NCBI GenBank assembly: GCA_922989275.2 | Contig: OV277857.1 | Coordinates: forward strand, 5,952,001-6,016,000 | DNA length: 64,000 nt | DNA from: Gari tellinella | Lineage: Eukaryota > Mollusca > Bivalvia > Cardiida > Psammobiidae | Direction of reading: 5' to 3' | Shown: positions 38,101 through 50,100 of the stretch, piece after piece | Numbering within the stretch: the stretch's first letter is position 1 | Layout of the letters: each line of letters opens with the position of its first letter | Notes under the pieces: generated by a model | The model's input: only the letters and a program-made list of their open reading frames with translations | Told to the model about the DNA's origin: nothing | The model's database searches: none | Program-made: the position numbers and the translations under genes

Positions 38101-41100
38101 CAACTTTAATGTTTATAACATAGCACCAGATAAGGGTAGTTTTTCAAAAACTAAAATCTTTATTTCTGAATTAAACCCTAGGGTGTCACTACTTATTAGA
38201 ATCTTCGAGACGATTCTTAGCAATGAGTAGTAACACCATAGAATTTGGTGCTGAAATGAGGGATAAAATGTTTGATTTGTTAAAATAACTCCCTCTTATC
38301 TGGAGCCCTGTTATAACACTGACAGAAAAATCTACACATTCAACTTTGTCCTCTACTTTCCCTACTCGTTCATTCCTCTTGCTGCTATTGTCTTTGATAA
38401 AGGTCCACAACTTCAGAAACTCAGACTCGAATACACCCACAATTTGTTCTAACACATCTAGTTTACCCATTTTTGATTCTACACTGATTATTTTACAGTC
38501 GAATTTCTTTAGATATGCCATGATATCTGCGTTTGTGATTTCACCAGATGAAACTGGATTCGACTGGGCTATTGTTGACAAGTGGGTGGGGGTCGAACAA
38601 AACTTTGGATCAGACTGTTGAGATTTCGATGAAGTCAGTCCTAAAAGATTGGCTGGAGTCAATTCTGGATCGGGATTGCTCTCATTAGTGTTGTTAATGA
38701 TCAAGTTGAAATCAGAAATAATCTCACTTACCGGTACATTGATTTCCTCATTGTCCGTGGCCATGAATTTTCCTGCCTTATAAACACTTCAATTGTTTAT
38801 GCTGCCATCACCAGGGCTCTGACTAGGCCAAAATTTTAGGGAGAAACATTCTGCTTTACATTAAGCCTGCTTTAAAAAATATTTCTTTTGGTATCAAATT
38901 TTTTATTTATGACTAATAAAGTGGAACCATTTTTGTCCGTGGAGGAATAAATTAAAGGCTCAAAAGGTGTATTTATGGGGGGAATGGGTTAATAGTGTTA
39001 CATCATTCACCCTGCTAACCATATACAGAGTGATAACAGTACTTAAAGCAGCAGGTCTTTCTGTCAACATTGACTTCATACTTGTTGCTTTAATTACTGA
39101 AAAAGGTAAAGTAAATGAAAACATCTATAGACAGTCAAATTTTAAAGATTTAATGTAAACAACTCATTTCATGAAAAACTAAAGCACATTTCAAATTATT
39201 ACATATGTAAAACTCTTAGAGTCATAACTAACTAGCACCCATGTCTAACTCAACATTCTATGAACAGTTCTACTTCATGTGTGAAAGTTTTAAATCTTCA
39301 AAACATTGAAAGCTAGTCTGTTACGATAAAACACTGAACTTTGAAGTATCACTTCCATAAAGATTTTCATATAACACAGAATATAATGCACTATGAAATC
39401 AGTATCTACTGACACCCATGATAATAGCACTTCACATATCCCAATCAACTTGTAACCACTGTAATGATAGAAACTTAGCAATTTGAAATTTAAAACAATT
39501 TAGATCCACATCAGATTTGAGCTACTCTGAATCTGATCAGGGTTTAAACTGGTTGACACTTTGACAGTATATCTGTAAAGAAATGTAGAACTTCTTAATC
39601 AATCAGAAAAATTTTTCAGCATGTAGTTTTTATCAGATTTTGATACATTTAACTTGAAGATTCTATCTACATGTTTTCCCTGCATGTCACACTTTACATT
39701 AAATATATCTTCCTGACTTTCTGTCCTTTCCAAATTTTCAAAGCACGTTTGAAGTCCATATCTGCAGGGGCAGGTCCGTCTTCCACTATTCTTATCAAAT
39801 CATCCAGAGTTTTACATTTCATTGATGTTCTGCATTTAGTTTATTCTGTTCTGTGTACTGAACCCACGTTCACACTTCACACTTTAAAACTGTCATCATA
39901 TTTGGCAAGTCCTGTGATATCTGAAGATTTCTCAGCATTTGTACCAAAGATGCTAACTGGTAGTTTCCTTTTACAAGTCTCTTATACTGCTGGTATTCAG
40001 ATTTGAGATCTTCTTTCTTTGGCAGGTACAATAATTGGAAGTGTTCTCCAAGTTTCTGAATCTCTTCAAGACCATATTTGGCTATTTCATTCTACTGGGC
40101 AATAGATTTTGGATTCAGCACTTCCATTGCCTCCAGAATTGATGTCTGTGCAAATCTGTCTTCCAAGTTTTTCACTAGCTTTACTACATGTATTTACACT
40201 GTAGTCACTGTATTTAAGACTGTCATTTGTTGGGGTGTAGTATATCAGTTCTGGTGAGTATTTCACTGGCTCATTGTTGTCTTCATTGTCGGACTCGTCA
40301 CTATCACTGAACCAATAAAAGGATGTAGTGTCTTCAATGGCTGAATTCACTACTTTGTAGTCAGATTCTGATTGTGGTCTGCAATATATGGTCTTGTCCC
40401 CTTCACTTTTAACGAAGATTAATTAGATAAGCTAATTGGCCCTTATTTATACGGCAAAGTGAATTTCGCCCTGACTTTCTGAGAATGCGAAATGACGGCA
40501 ATTAAGGCGACTTAATCGCCCAAATCGCCCCCAAGCGAGAGCCCTGATCACTACTGTCACATTTTTTCCTTTTCTCACTGCCTTTATATTTCCTACGTCC
40601 CATGAAGCTTCATTGTAACACTAAGAAAACACTTTATGATCACGTCTATAGCATAATTTTCCCCTAATTTCAGCTGTTATTTTCATTTATTTGTTTATTT
40701 ACTGAGCTTTAAAATTTAGTCGTGATTATATATCAGACTGTTCTTGTCTCTTCTGAAATATGTCTTGGGTAATGTGTTAAACAAACCTCTAGATATGATA
40801 TATGTACAGTTGAGCTATAATTGTCAGACTGTTCTTGTCTCTTTTGAAATATGTCTGGCACTACTCTTGGGATTACTCCCATGGCCTCCTGGTCCATCTG
40901 ATAGCCACCTCCCATTGTAAACGTCTTGCCACTTCCCGTTTGACCATATGCCAGCTCCGTGGCATTGTACCCTGCTGTGCTACCTTCTGTTGTAGGTCTG
41001 TACTGTTGCATTCCAATTTAACTTAGTTTAGTTTAAACATACAGTCGAACTTCGATATCGCAAACTCCGTAAAATCGAACATACCCATATTTCAAAGTTA

Positions 41101-44100
41101 AAACGTGACTTAGCCACGTTTTAACTTTGAAATATGGGTATGTTCAACTTAAACAAGCATGAAATAATGCAGTTAATGTGTTAAACTATCGGATAGTTCG
41201 AGTTAAGCGAGTTCAAGATATCGAATTTTGACTGTATTTATTTCCAGATATTTTACAAATATACACATACATGTACATACATATAATACACAGTGAGCAA
41301 TATCTTGGAAATGGATTGGATCGTAAGCAAACCTTGCTTATTTTGATCCTTTCCATGGCAGTGGGTGTGTTCTTATAGATATGCATATCTATATCATAAC
41401 AGACACGGCAACAAAGATACAGATATTTGCTTCTACAGCTAAGTTTGGGTTACCAAATAAGAGAATTTCTGTTGTAACAGCACATATTGGTCTTATTTCA
41501 TTAAGTAGTTCTTGACGGCAGGCTGCGTGTAATATACATCTTAGAAGAAAATGGTCAGTGCTTTCAAGCAATGTAAAATCATAATAAATCAAATCATAAC
41601 AGGTTTCATATATTAAACATTGCAAAACTTGGAATAAACCCATTACCCCATAGCCTGTTGCTAGTTTTGAAAATAGGTGACCACTTAAAGCAGGCTAAAA
41701 GTAAAGCAGAATTTGCCTTAAGGCATATTCTGCTTTAATTTCAGCCTGCCCTAAGCTTAAAATCATCTACTAGAATACAGAAAATATTTCTTATAATACA
41801 TAATCATGACTGTATAAATTGGATCTCTTTTCTTCAGTGGAGGAATGTATTAAAGGCGTAAAAAGGCGTTTTAATGGGGTAATGGGTTAATATTATTTTT
41901 TTTGCAGATCATCATCAAGGTCACGATCAAAGTCACGTTCCAGGAGCCGATCCCGGTCACCCCGACGGTCTGGTCGCAAGATGTACATCACGAGTTTTGG
42001 CGAAAATGACAGTGACGACGGAGAGGGTGTGGTGCATGGTCCGGCTCTTCCCCCGAGCATGGCGAAAGAATCAGAAAGTACAAACAAGCAGCCTGGCACA
42101 TGGTCGGTGTTAGATAAGTTTTTGTCTCACACAGCCATAGGAAGGGGTTGCTGCTATTTTAGGAAGACTTTTGTTGGGGCCCCCTGGTGTTGAAAACAAG
42201 ACTTGTAGACAATAATGAATGACTGTGTTAATGCTTTCGACAGAAACACTTTGAGAATTTAAAAAAAAAAAAAATTCTCCATGCCAATGAAAACTTAAAA
42301 CAGTAATCTCATGGTAATATATATATCAGTGAATGCTGATTTGGATTGGCATTTGTATGGTAAGACTGATTGGTGATACTGAACAGATCTGATTTGAAAA
42401 AGTTCAAAAACATTTCATGACATTTGCTTTTATTAGGCATGTACTAAATGAGTAAATGACACATTGCAAACAATATAGACCTAGCTCACCAGCATTTAAA
42501 TTGTAGCTTGTGATCAGGGTCTGTACTGTTTGAAATAGATGAATGTCTGTTTCCCATGACATGACTTATACATTAATAATCCCTTTGCCCCATAGACTAT
42601 TTCTAGTATTGAAGTTAGATGTCTACATAAATTGGTTGAACGTATGGCAGAATGCGCCATAAGGTGCATTCTTCAGCCTGCTTTAAGCTTTCTTAATAGC
42701 CAAAAAAGCTGATAAAAGCAAAATGAAAATAAAACAAAGTGCTCTAAATTGGAATGTTCTGCTTTCCTCAAATTTAGATATTAGGCATTTTGATTAACCC
42801 ATTACCCCATAGCCTGTTTCTTGTTTTGAAGATAGGTAACCACTTAAAGCAAGTTAAAGAAAAGCAGAATGCGACTTGAGGCGCATTCTGCTTTACTTTC
42901 AGCCTGCTTTAAGCTATTATCTGTTAGAATATAGAAAATATTTCTTATGAATCTTATTTGTAACAGTATAAATTTGAATTTTTTTCTTCAGCAGAGGAAT
43001 TAGTTAAAGGCGTAAAAAGGCATATTTATGGGGTAATGGGTTAAATAAACTTAAATATGAGTGTCAAACATTTTAGAACCTAGTCAGAGGCCAAGTAAAG
43101 CAGCCTCTGAACTGGCTCCAAGGATATAAAGAGTTTGAGTCCAATCTCAAGTTGTTCTCAAGCATTTGATTGGTCAGATTTGAGCCTAGGCTCAAATCTG
43201 ACCAATCAAATGCTTGAGAACACACTCAGACATAGCTCAAAAGCTTTGTAACCTTGGACCCTGGGTAAAAAATGTTTGCAAATGTCATAGAATGATCATT
43301 GAACACAAAGTTAACAGTATTTTTCAATTGAGTTTTGAGAGAAATAAAATATATCTTCTCTGTCACTAGGCAAGATATTCTTCTCTTTTCAGGGACTCGA
43401 AGGAAAAAAAGACATCACTGCGAAAGAGGTTTGGAAGATCACTTAGTCCTGACCGATCCCCCGAGAGTAAAGACAGAGAGTACCTTAAGAGATCTGGAAC
43501 AAAATCAAGATCTAGGTCACGAGATCGCAGAGGTCGGAGGTCAAGGTCCAGAGGTTACAGATCTAGGTCACGTGATAGGCACAGATCGAGAGATCGCTCT
43601 TACAGATCTAGGTCCCGGGACAGAGGGTATAGAGCAAGGGAGTGGCGATCACGAGATAGAAGGTCACCTGAGAGACCTCGATGGAGAAGGTCAAGGTCAT
43701 ACAATAGAAGATCTAGGTCGAGATCTAGAAGGAGGTCAAGGGAACGTAGAAATTCTAGATCAGTAAACAGAAGGACAGAAGTGAATTACAATAGTCGAAG
43801 AACAAGAAGTAGATCAAGATCTAGATCTAGGTCAATAAGCAGGTCATCTTCCTCAAGATCAAGGTCTTCTAAATCTAGCTCAAGATCAAGGTCAAGATCA
43901 AAGTCTAAATCAAGGTAATTTAATTTAATTTCGCTTTTGATTGCATAGTTTATTGGAGTCTGTGAAGTTACATATTTATTGTCAACTACTTTGTGTAAGA
44001 AGTAGTTTGTATTAGCAAAAAATGGATGTCATAATGTCAACAGTTATGATACAAAAAATTTAAGTGTCATTGATGTAGCATCATGTAACTCATTACTCCT

Positions 44101-47100
44101 TAACCCATTACCCCATAAATACGCTTTTTTACGCCTCTTATTTATCCTTCCATTAAAGAAAATAGTTCCAATTTATACAGTTGTGAATATTTAACATTAG
44201 AAATAATTTCTATTTTTTAGCAGCTGGTTGCTTAAAGCAGGTTGAAAGTAAAGCAGAATGTGCCTTAAGGCACATTCTGCTTTACTTTCAACCTGCTTTA
44301 AGTGGTCACCTATTTTCAGAACTAGAAATAGGCTATGGGGGAATTGGTTAAATACTCCTTTTATGCTTGAATTTATTCCTCCACTGAACAAAGTTGGTCC
44401 ATTTTATACAGATATGAATATGTATTATAAGAAACATTTTCCATGTTCAAGCACTAGTGGAAGTGGTTCAGTGGTAGTACACTGGACTACGATGCCGTGG
44501 GTCGTGAGTTCAATCCCCTGATCGACTAAGTCCTTGGGTGAGACTTTATAAACCGAGGTCTGATCTATCAGTGCTTTACACTGGGCATCTAAAAGAACCA
44601 GAGAACTCATAGATGGCAAAAACGAACGTTAACAAACAAACAAACAAACAAACTATATCCTATTAGATGGTACCTCAAAGCATGCTGCTAACAGTAAAGC
44701 AAAATGCGACTTTAGGCACATTCTGCTTGACTTTGACTGGTCACCTGTCTTCAAAAATAGAAACAAGCTATGGGATAAACGGTTAGGGTTGTTTTTCTAG
44801 AATGGAAAAAAAAAAACTGTAACAGAAAGGAAACCAAATAGCCTTCAAGTAAATTTATCCGTTTCCTTCGTTGAATTTCACATTCTTTAACCCATTACCC
44901 CATAGCCTGTTTCCAGTTTTGAAGAGAAGTGACCACTTAAAGCAGGTTGAAAGTAAAGCAGAATGTGCCTTAAGGCACATTCTGCTTTACTTTCAATCTG
45001 CTTTAAGCTACCATCTTCTAGAAATAGAAATTATTTCTTATGATATATATTCATAAATGTATAAAAAGGAACTATTTTATTAAGTGGAGGAATAAATTAA
45101 GAGGCGGAAAAAGGAGTTTTTTATGGGGTAATGGGTTAAGTACCCCATAGCCTGCTTTTGTCAGTTGCATGTACAGTGAAAAGGCGTTATGTTTAACATG
45201 TTTATCCTAAAACCCATTACAGTCGAACTTCAAAACCTCGAACACCCTGGGGGCGTTAGAATTTGTTCGAGAAAAGGGTTGTTCGAGGTCCAGGTGGTAT
45301 GAAATTCAAACTTCAAGTTCGACTTTGTACTGCGATAGAGACACACAGCTGGTGTGTGTGGTATATCAGAATAACATGTACGTCTTAAACACAATAATTG
45401 GACAGATAACTAATTCAATCTCTAACATTTACATCGTACACATAGATCTACATAAGACAGAAATAGTTCGGTGTCAACTTGCTAATCATATGCATTTGCA
45501 ATTAAAACGTACATCAAAAATTACCATTGTTTTCATTCATGGTCATTATATACCTAATACACAACTAGCATAGAAATAATGATTATATACACATGAATAG
45601 AAAAACATAAATAATTAATCTGCGCTTGTTACACTAAAAGAAAACGAGTCATATGTATATGAGTTGTTTTAAAATCGCTATGCTCGCATTGTTATCGCTT
45701 GAAACGAAACATTTAGCAATATTTAAAACGTTCATCGTTGTGCACTACGATTTCTCAACATTAACTTATCTCCCTTTTAAAAACACCAACGTTTTACCTC
45801 TCTTATTCTTATTTAAGGAATGTGGTTTTTTTTAGCTCACCTGGCACGTAGTGCCAAGGTGAGCTTTTAGGATCGCTGGATGTCCGTCGTCCGTCCGTCC
45901 ACAATTGTTCGTTAACACTACCAGGTTCAAATCTAATTGGATCTTGATGAAACTTGGTCACAATGTTTGCCTCAATGAAATCTAGGTCAAGTTCGAATGT
46001 GGGTCATGTCCGGTCAAAAACTAGGTCACTAGGTCAAATTATCGAAAAACCTTGTTAACACTCTAGAGGCTACAAATTTCATTGGATCTTCATGAAACTT
46101 CAATAATATGATTGCCTCAATGAAATCTAGGCCAAGTTCGAATGTGGGTCATGTCCGGTCAAAAACTAGGTCACTAGGTCAAATCTTCGAAAAACCTTGT
46201 TAACACTCTAGAGACTACAAATTTCATTGGATCTTCATGAAACTTCATCAAAATGTTTGCCTCAATGAAATCTAGGTCAAGTTCGAATGTGGGTCATGTC
46301 CGGTCAAAAACTAGGTCACTAGGTCAAATTATCGAAAAACCTTGTTAACACTCTAGAGGCTACAAATTTCATTTGATCTTCATGAAACTTCATCAATATG
46401 ATTGCCTCAATGAAATCTAGGCCAAGTTTGAATGTGGGTCATGTCCGGTCAAAAACTAGGTCACTAGGTCAAATCTTCGAAAAACCTTGTTAACACTCTA
46501 GAGACTACAAATTTGATTGGATCTTCATAAAACTTCATCAAAATGTTTGCCTCAATGAAATCTAGGTTAAGTTCGAATGTGGGTTATGTCCGGTCAAAAA
46601 CTAGGTCACTAGGTCAAATCACCGAAAAACCCCGTTAACACTCTATAGAGACTACAAAATTCATTGAATCTTCATGAAACTTGAACAAAATGTTTGTCTC
46701 ATTGAAATCGAGGTCAAGTTAGAATGAGGGTCATGCCTGGTCAAAAACTAGGTCACACGGTGTAAATGGTTACATGGTTACCAGGTGAGCGATTTAGGGC
46801 CATAGTGGCCCTTGTTTCTCTTATTTGATCAGCTTTAATCAATAAACCATTCAGGTGTACACGTTTCAAACAATTAAAGCAAACACACACTGATACATTT
46901 GTGTAATGAGTGCTGATCTGACGAGGTGGGAAAATTTCACGCGCCGACTGTGCAATTATAACATGAAACAATGGGACCGAAACTGATCGTGTTGACAGTT
47001 CGAGCATAAGGTGCGAACTATTGTTGACAGTTCGACCATTAGGTGTGAAATATATAATAAACTGCTTCACGGGGACCGCACATCAGTTTGAGAATTCCAG

Positions 47101-50100
47101 CTTTCAGTGTTCGAGAATACAGAAGTAGAACAATAAGGATTATATAGGGAAAGAAACGGGACCGAGAAATGAGTTTGAGAATTCGACCGTGTTCTAGCTT
47201 TCAGAGTTCTAGCTTTCGAAGTTCGACTGTATATCTTTTGCAAACAGCATAGAGTCAGATCAGATGCAGGGTAACTCCGGGTCAGATCAGGCTCCTAACT
47301 GTTTGCGATTGGGATAAAAATAACGCAGACATTAGAAATTAAAAAAACAAGAAGTTTTCTTTATCTTCTGCATTTTATTGCATTACGTTTGGGGTCTCCC
47401 TTGGCTTTAAACGGGAAAGAATGTTATAATACAATGTATGTCATTGCTATTATTTCATGTTTTCAATGACTTACAAGTCAATAAAATGATACTTTACTGT
47501 ACAGTAAAACCTCTCTATTATGACACTAAAAAGAAGGTAAATTGATTGTATAAAGAATTTTTGACAGCTTAAATCAAGGTGACAGTAAAACAGAAAGCTC
47601 CTAAAGGAGCTTTCTGTTTTACTGTCACATTGCTTTAAGCAGTAACCTGTTTAACACAATTTATTATATACATATCGATGATTTATAGAGATTTCTCATT
47701 TAGATAAATTTGATATCGTCACTGTTGATATCATCACTATTGACGATATCACTTTTAGTGACGTCACGTCATAATAATATTTGTGACCTCGCGGGTAAAT
47801 AATTAATTTTGTGTGCATTTTCTGGAAAAACGTCATTAAGATATATATAATAAATATAGTAATTAATTCCTTTGAATAGATATGAAAAATATATCACTCG
47901 AATGGGTTGTTATCTGGTTAAAAAACTTGTCCTGCTCGTGTTATATTTTTCATATCAATCCAAAGAAATTGATTATCCTCTATTTAGTCATCCTGATAGA
48001 GAGGTTTTACTGTAACTGCATGGTTGTAGATCACCAGTGAAACAAGTCATTAAGCGCTACAGAAGGGAGAGTCTGTCTTCAAAAAGTTCAGACTCCGAGA
48101 GTGATGATGAGTCTTCAAAGAGTTCAACCAAGACATCTGCGTCTTCAGTTGCGTAAGTGTATAGAAAATGATACATTCCTTAATTTCCAACCTCGATAAC
48201 TGGAACTCACTTAACCCATTCCCCAATAAATACGCCTTTTTTAAACCTTTAATTAACACAGATTGTGTTGTTCGGAGGGAGTCATTATGGAGAGTGAAAA
48301 TTAAGACTTTGCTTACAGTTTCAAACAGCTTGAATCTACATCAGACGCCACTTAACGTGGTGTCTGATCTGGATTCAAGCTGTTTGTTACTCGTCATTAT
48401 ATTAATTCGATCAAAATTCTCCACTTATGTGTAACTTTGAGATAAAACAGCAGATGACAATTTTAAGCAGACAATATTACAGCAGTAAAGGCGTTCGACA
48501 TAATTGTCCCGTTTAGGGAAATGCGGGCAAGGTTCGTTAAAAGGAGGGAGTCGTTGAAGAGAGGGAACACTGTATGTTCTTTTGTTTCTTACAGGAGTAT
48601 CAAGCCACCAGTGATGTATGGTTAAGACTGGGACTAAACTGTTCTTTTGTTTCTTACAGGAGTATCAAGCCACCTGTGATGTATGGTAAAAGTGCCAGTG
48701 TTTCTCAAGTCAGTAAGAAATAAAAGTCTTTAAATGCCTTTTAATAACTGTAGTAGATTTTTAGCTATAAAACTAAGCCAATGCTTACCTTGTTAAATAT
48801 TGAATGTTGCCTTTTGAAATCGTGAATGTTGTTTTTGAGATAGTGAATGTTGTTTTATGAAATACAGTAAATATTGCATTACCCCACAACCTGTTTCTAA
48901 ACTTGAAGACAGGTGGTCACTTAAAACAGGTTGAAAGTAAAGCAGAATGTGCCTTAAGGCACATTCTGCTTTACTTTCAGCCTGCTTTAAGATACAATCG
49001 CTAGGATATAGGATACAGTTCTTAGGGCACATATTTATGACTCCATAAATTGGAACTATTTTCTTCAGTGGAGGAATAAAATAATGGTGTAAAAATGCAT
49101 ATTTATGGGGTAACGGGTTAACCCATTACTCCATAGATAAACATTTTTAAAGCCTGTGATTTATTCCTACACTAAAGTAAATGGTTCTATTTTATACAGA
49201 AATATTTTCTATATACTGTAACTATCAGATGGCTGCTTTAAGTTCATTCTACTTCAATAAAAGGTCTTTTAATCCTTTACCCCATAGCCTGTTTCTAGTT
49301 TTGAAAACAGGTGGTCGCTTAAAGCAGATTAAAGGAAAGCATTAAGGCGCATTCTGCTTTACTTTCAGCCTACTGTAAGCTACCATCTGCTAGAATATAG
49401 ACAACATTTCTGATGGTGCATACTCATAACTGTCTAAAGCGGAACTATTGGAGGTGTAAAAAAAACATTATTATGGGGTAATTGATTAACCCATTACCCC
49501 ATAAATAGGCCTTTTTACGCCTTTAATTTATTTCTCCACTGAGGAAACAGCTCCAACTTATACAGTTATGAATATGTATGATAAGAATTATTTTCTATAT
49601 ACTAGCAGATTGTAGCTTAAAGCAGGCTGAAAGTAAAGCAGAATGTGCCTTAAGGCGCATTCTGCTTTACTTTCAACCTGCTTTATGTGGTCACCTATTT
49701 TCAAAACTAGAATCAGGCTCTTGAGTTAAAACAAGATTAACCATTGTAATGAGTAGATTTTTTTTAGATGATTAAGATTACTACCTATTTATTGAGATAA
49801 TTAAGGTTGCATTTAATGTTTTTGATGTCTGTTTGTCTGTCTATAGTACAGTTGAGAAAACGTTATTCTTTCCCAATAAACCCGTTTACGCCAAAACTAG
49901 TATTTCCTATGCAAACAGTTTGGAGCCAGATCAGACGCCGGGTAACCCGGCGTCTGATCAGGCTCCAAACTGTTTGCCACTCAGATTGAAATAGATTGTC
50001 AGGATTGTCTAACAGTTGTCATTTTCTCCACTTTATTGCATTGCGTTTGCCTTTCGTTTGCGTTTAAACGGGAAAGAATGTTTTCTCCACTGTATGTCTA

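Larger units (their letters stand above)
35575..38763 (-). pseudogene. L1-type LINE ORF1 split by three later elements
   Basis: Read from 38763: MATDNEEINVPVSEIISDF, Ser/Asn-rich linker, coiled coil KKFDCKIISVESKMGKLDVL; [family H]; LENERDILRNEVVYLQSQSM then RNNLLFANIPEAP and QFERVHPMGPR, RKIVAKFMLFKEREKVRKQ; [family F]; YLHEQFPKEVADKRLGMLPK then GEGKRLGC; [hAT]; LSYHTLYIDGKPV. This is the L1 ORF1 trimerisation, RRM and C-terminal order. One internal stop (DS*QF). The pieces rejoin exactly once insertions are set aside. Confidence 0.87.

Noticed and set aside
43335..43766. 143-codon + strand ORF over the RS domain
   Set aside because: Different frame from the CLASRP RS exon; its Gly/Glu/Asp-rich product is a shadow of Arg/Ser codons.
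44455..44530. Possible tRNA gene on the + strand
   Set aside because: Same reasoning: tRNA-like SINE head, no acceptor stem.
48660..48721. Alternative CLASRP C-terminus ending KSASVSQVSKK
   Set aside because: Possible only if exon 14 is unspliced; exons 15-17 encode the conserved family C-terminus in frame from 48708, so splicing is favoured.
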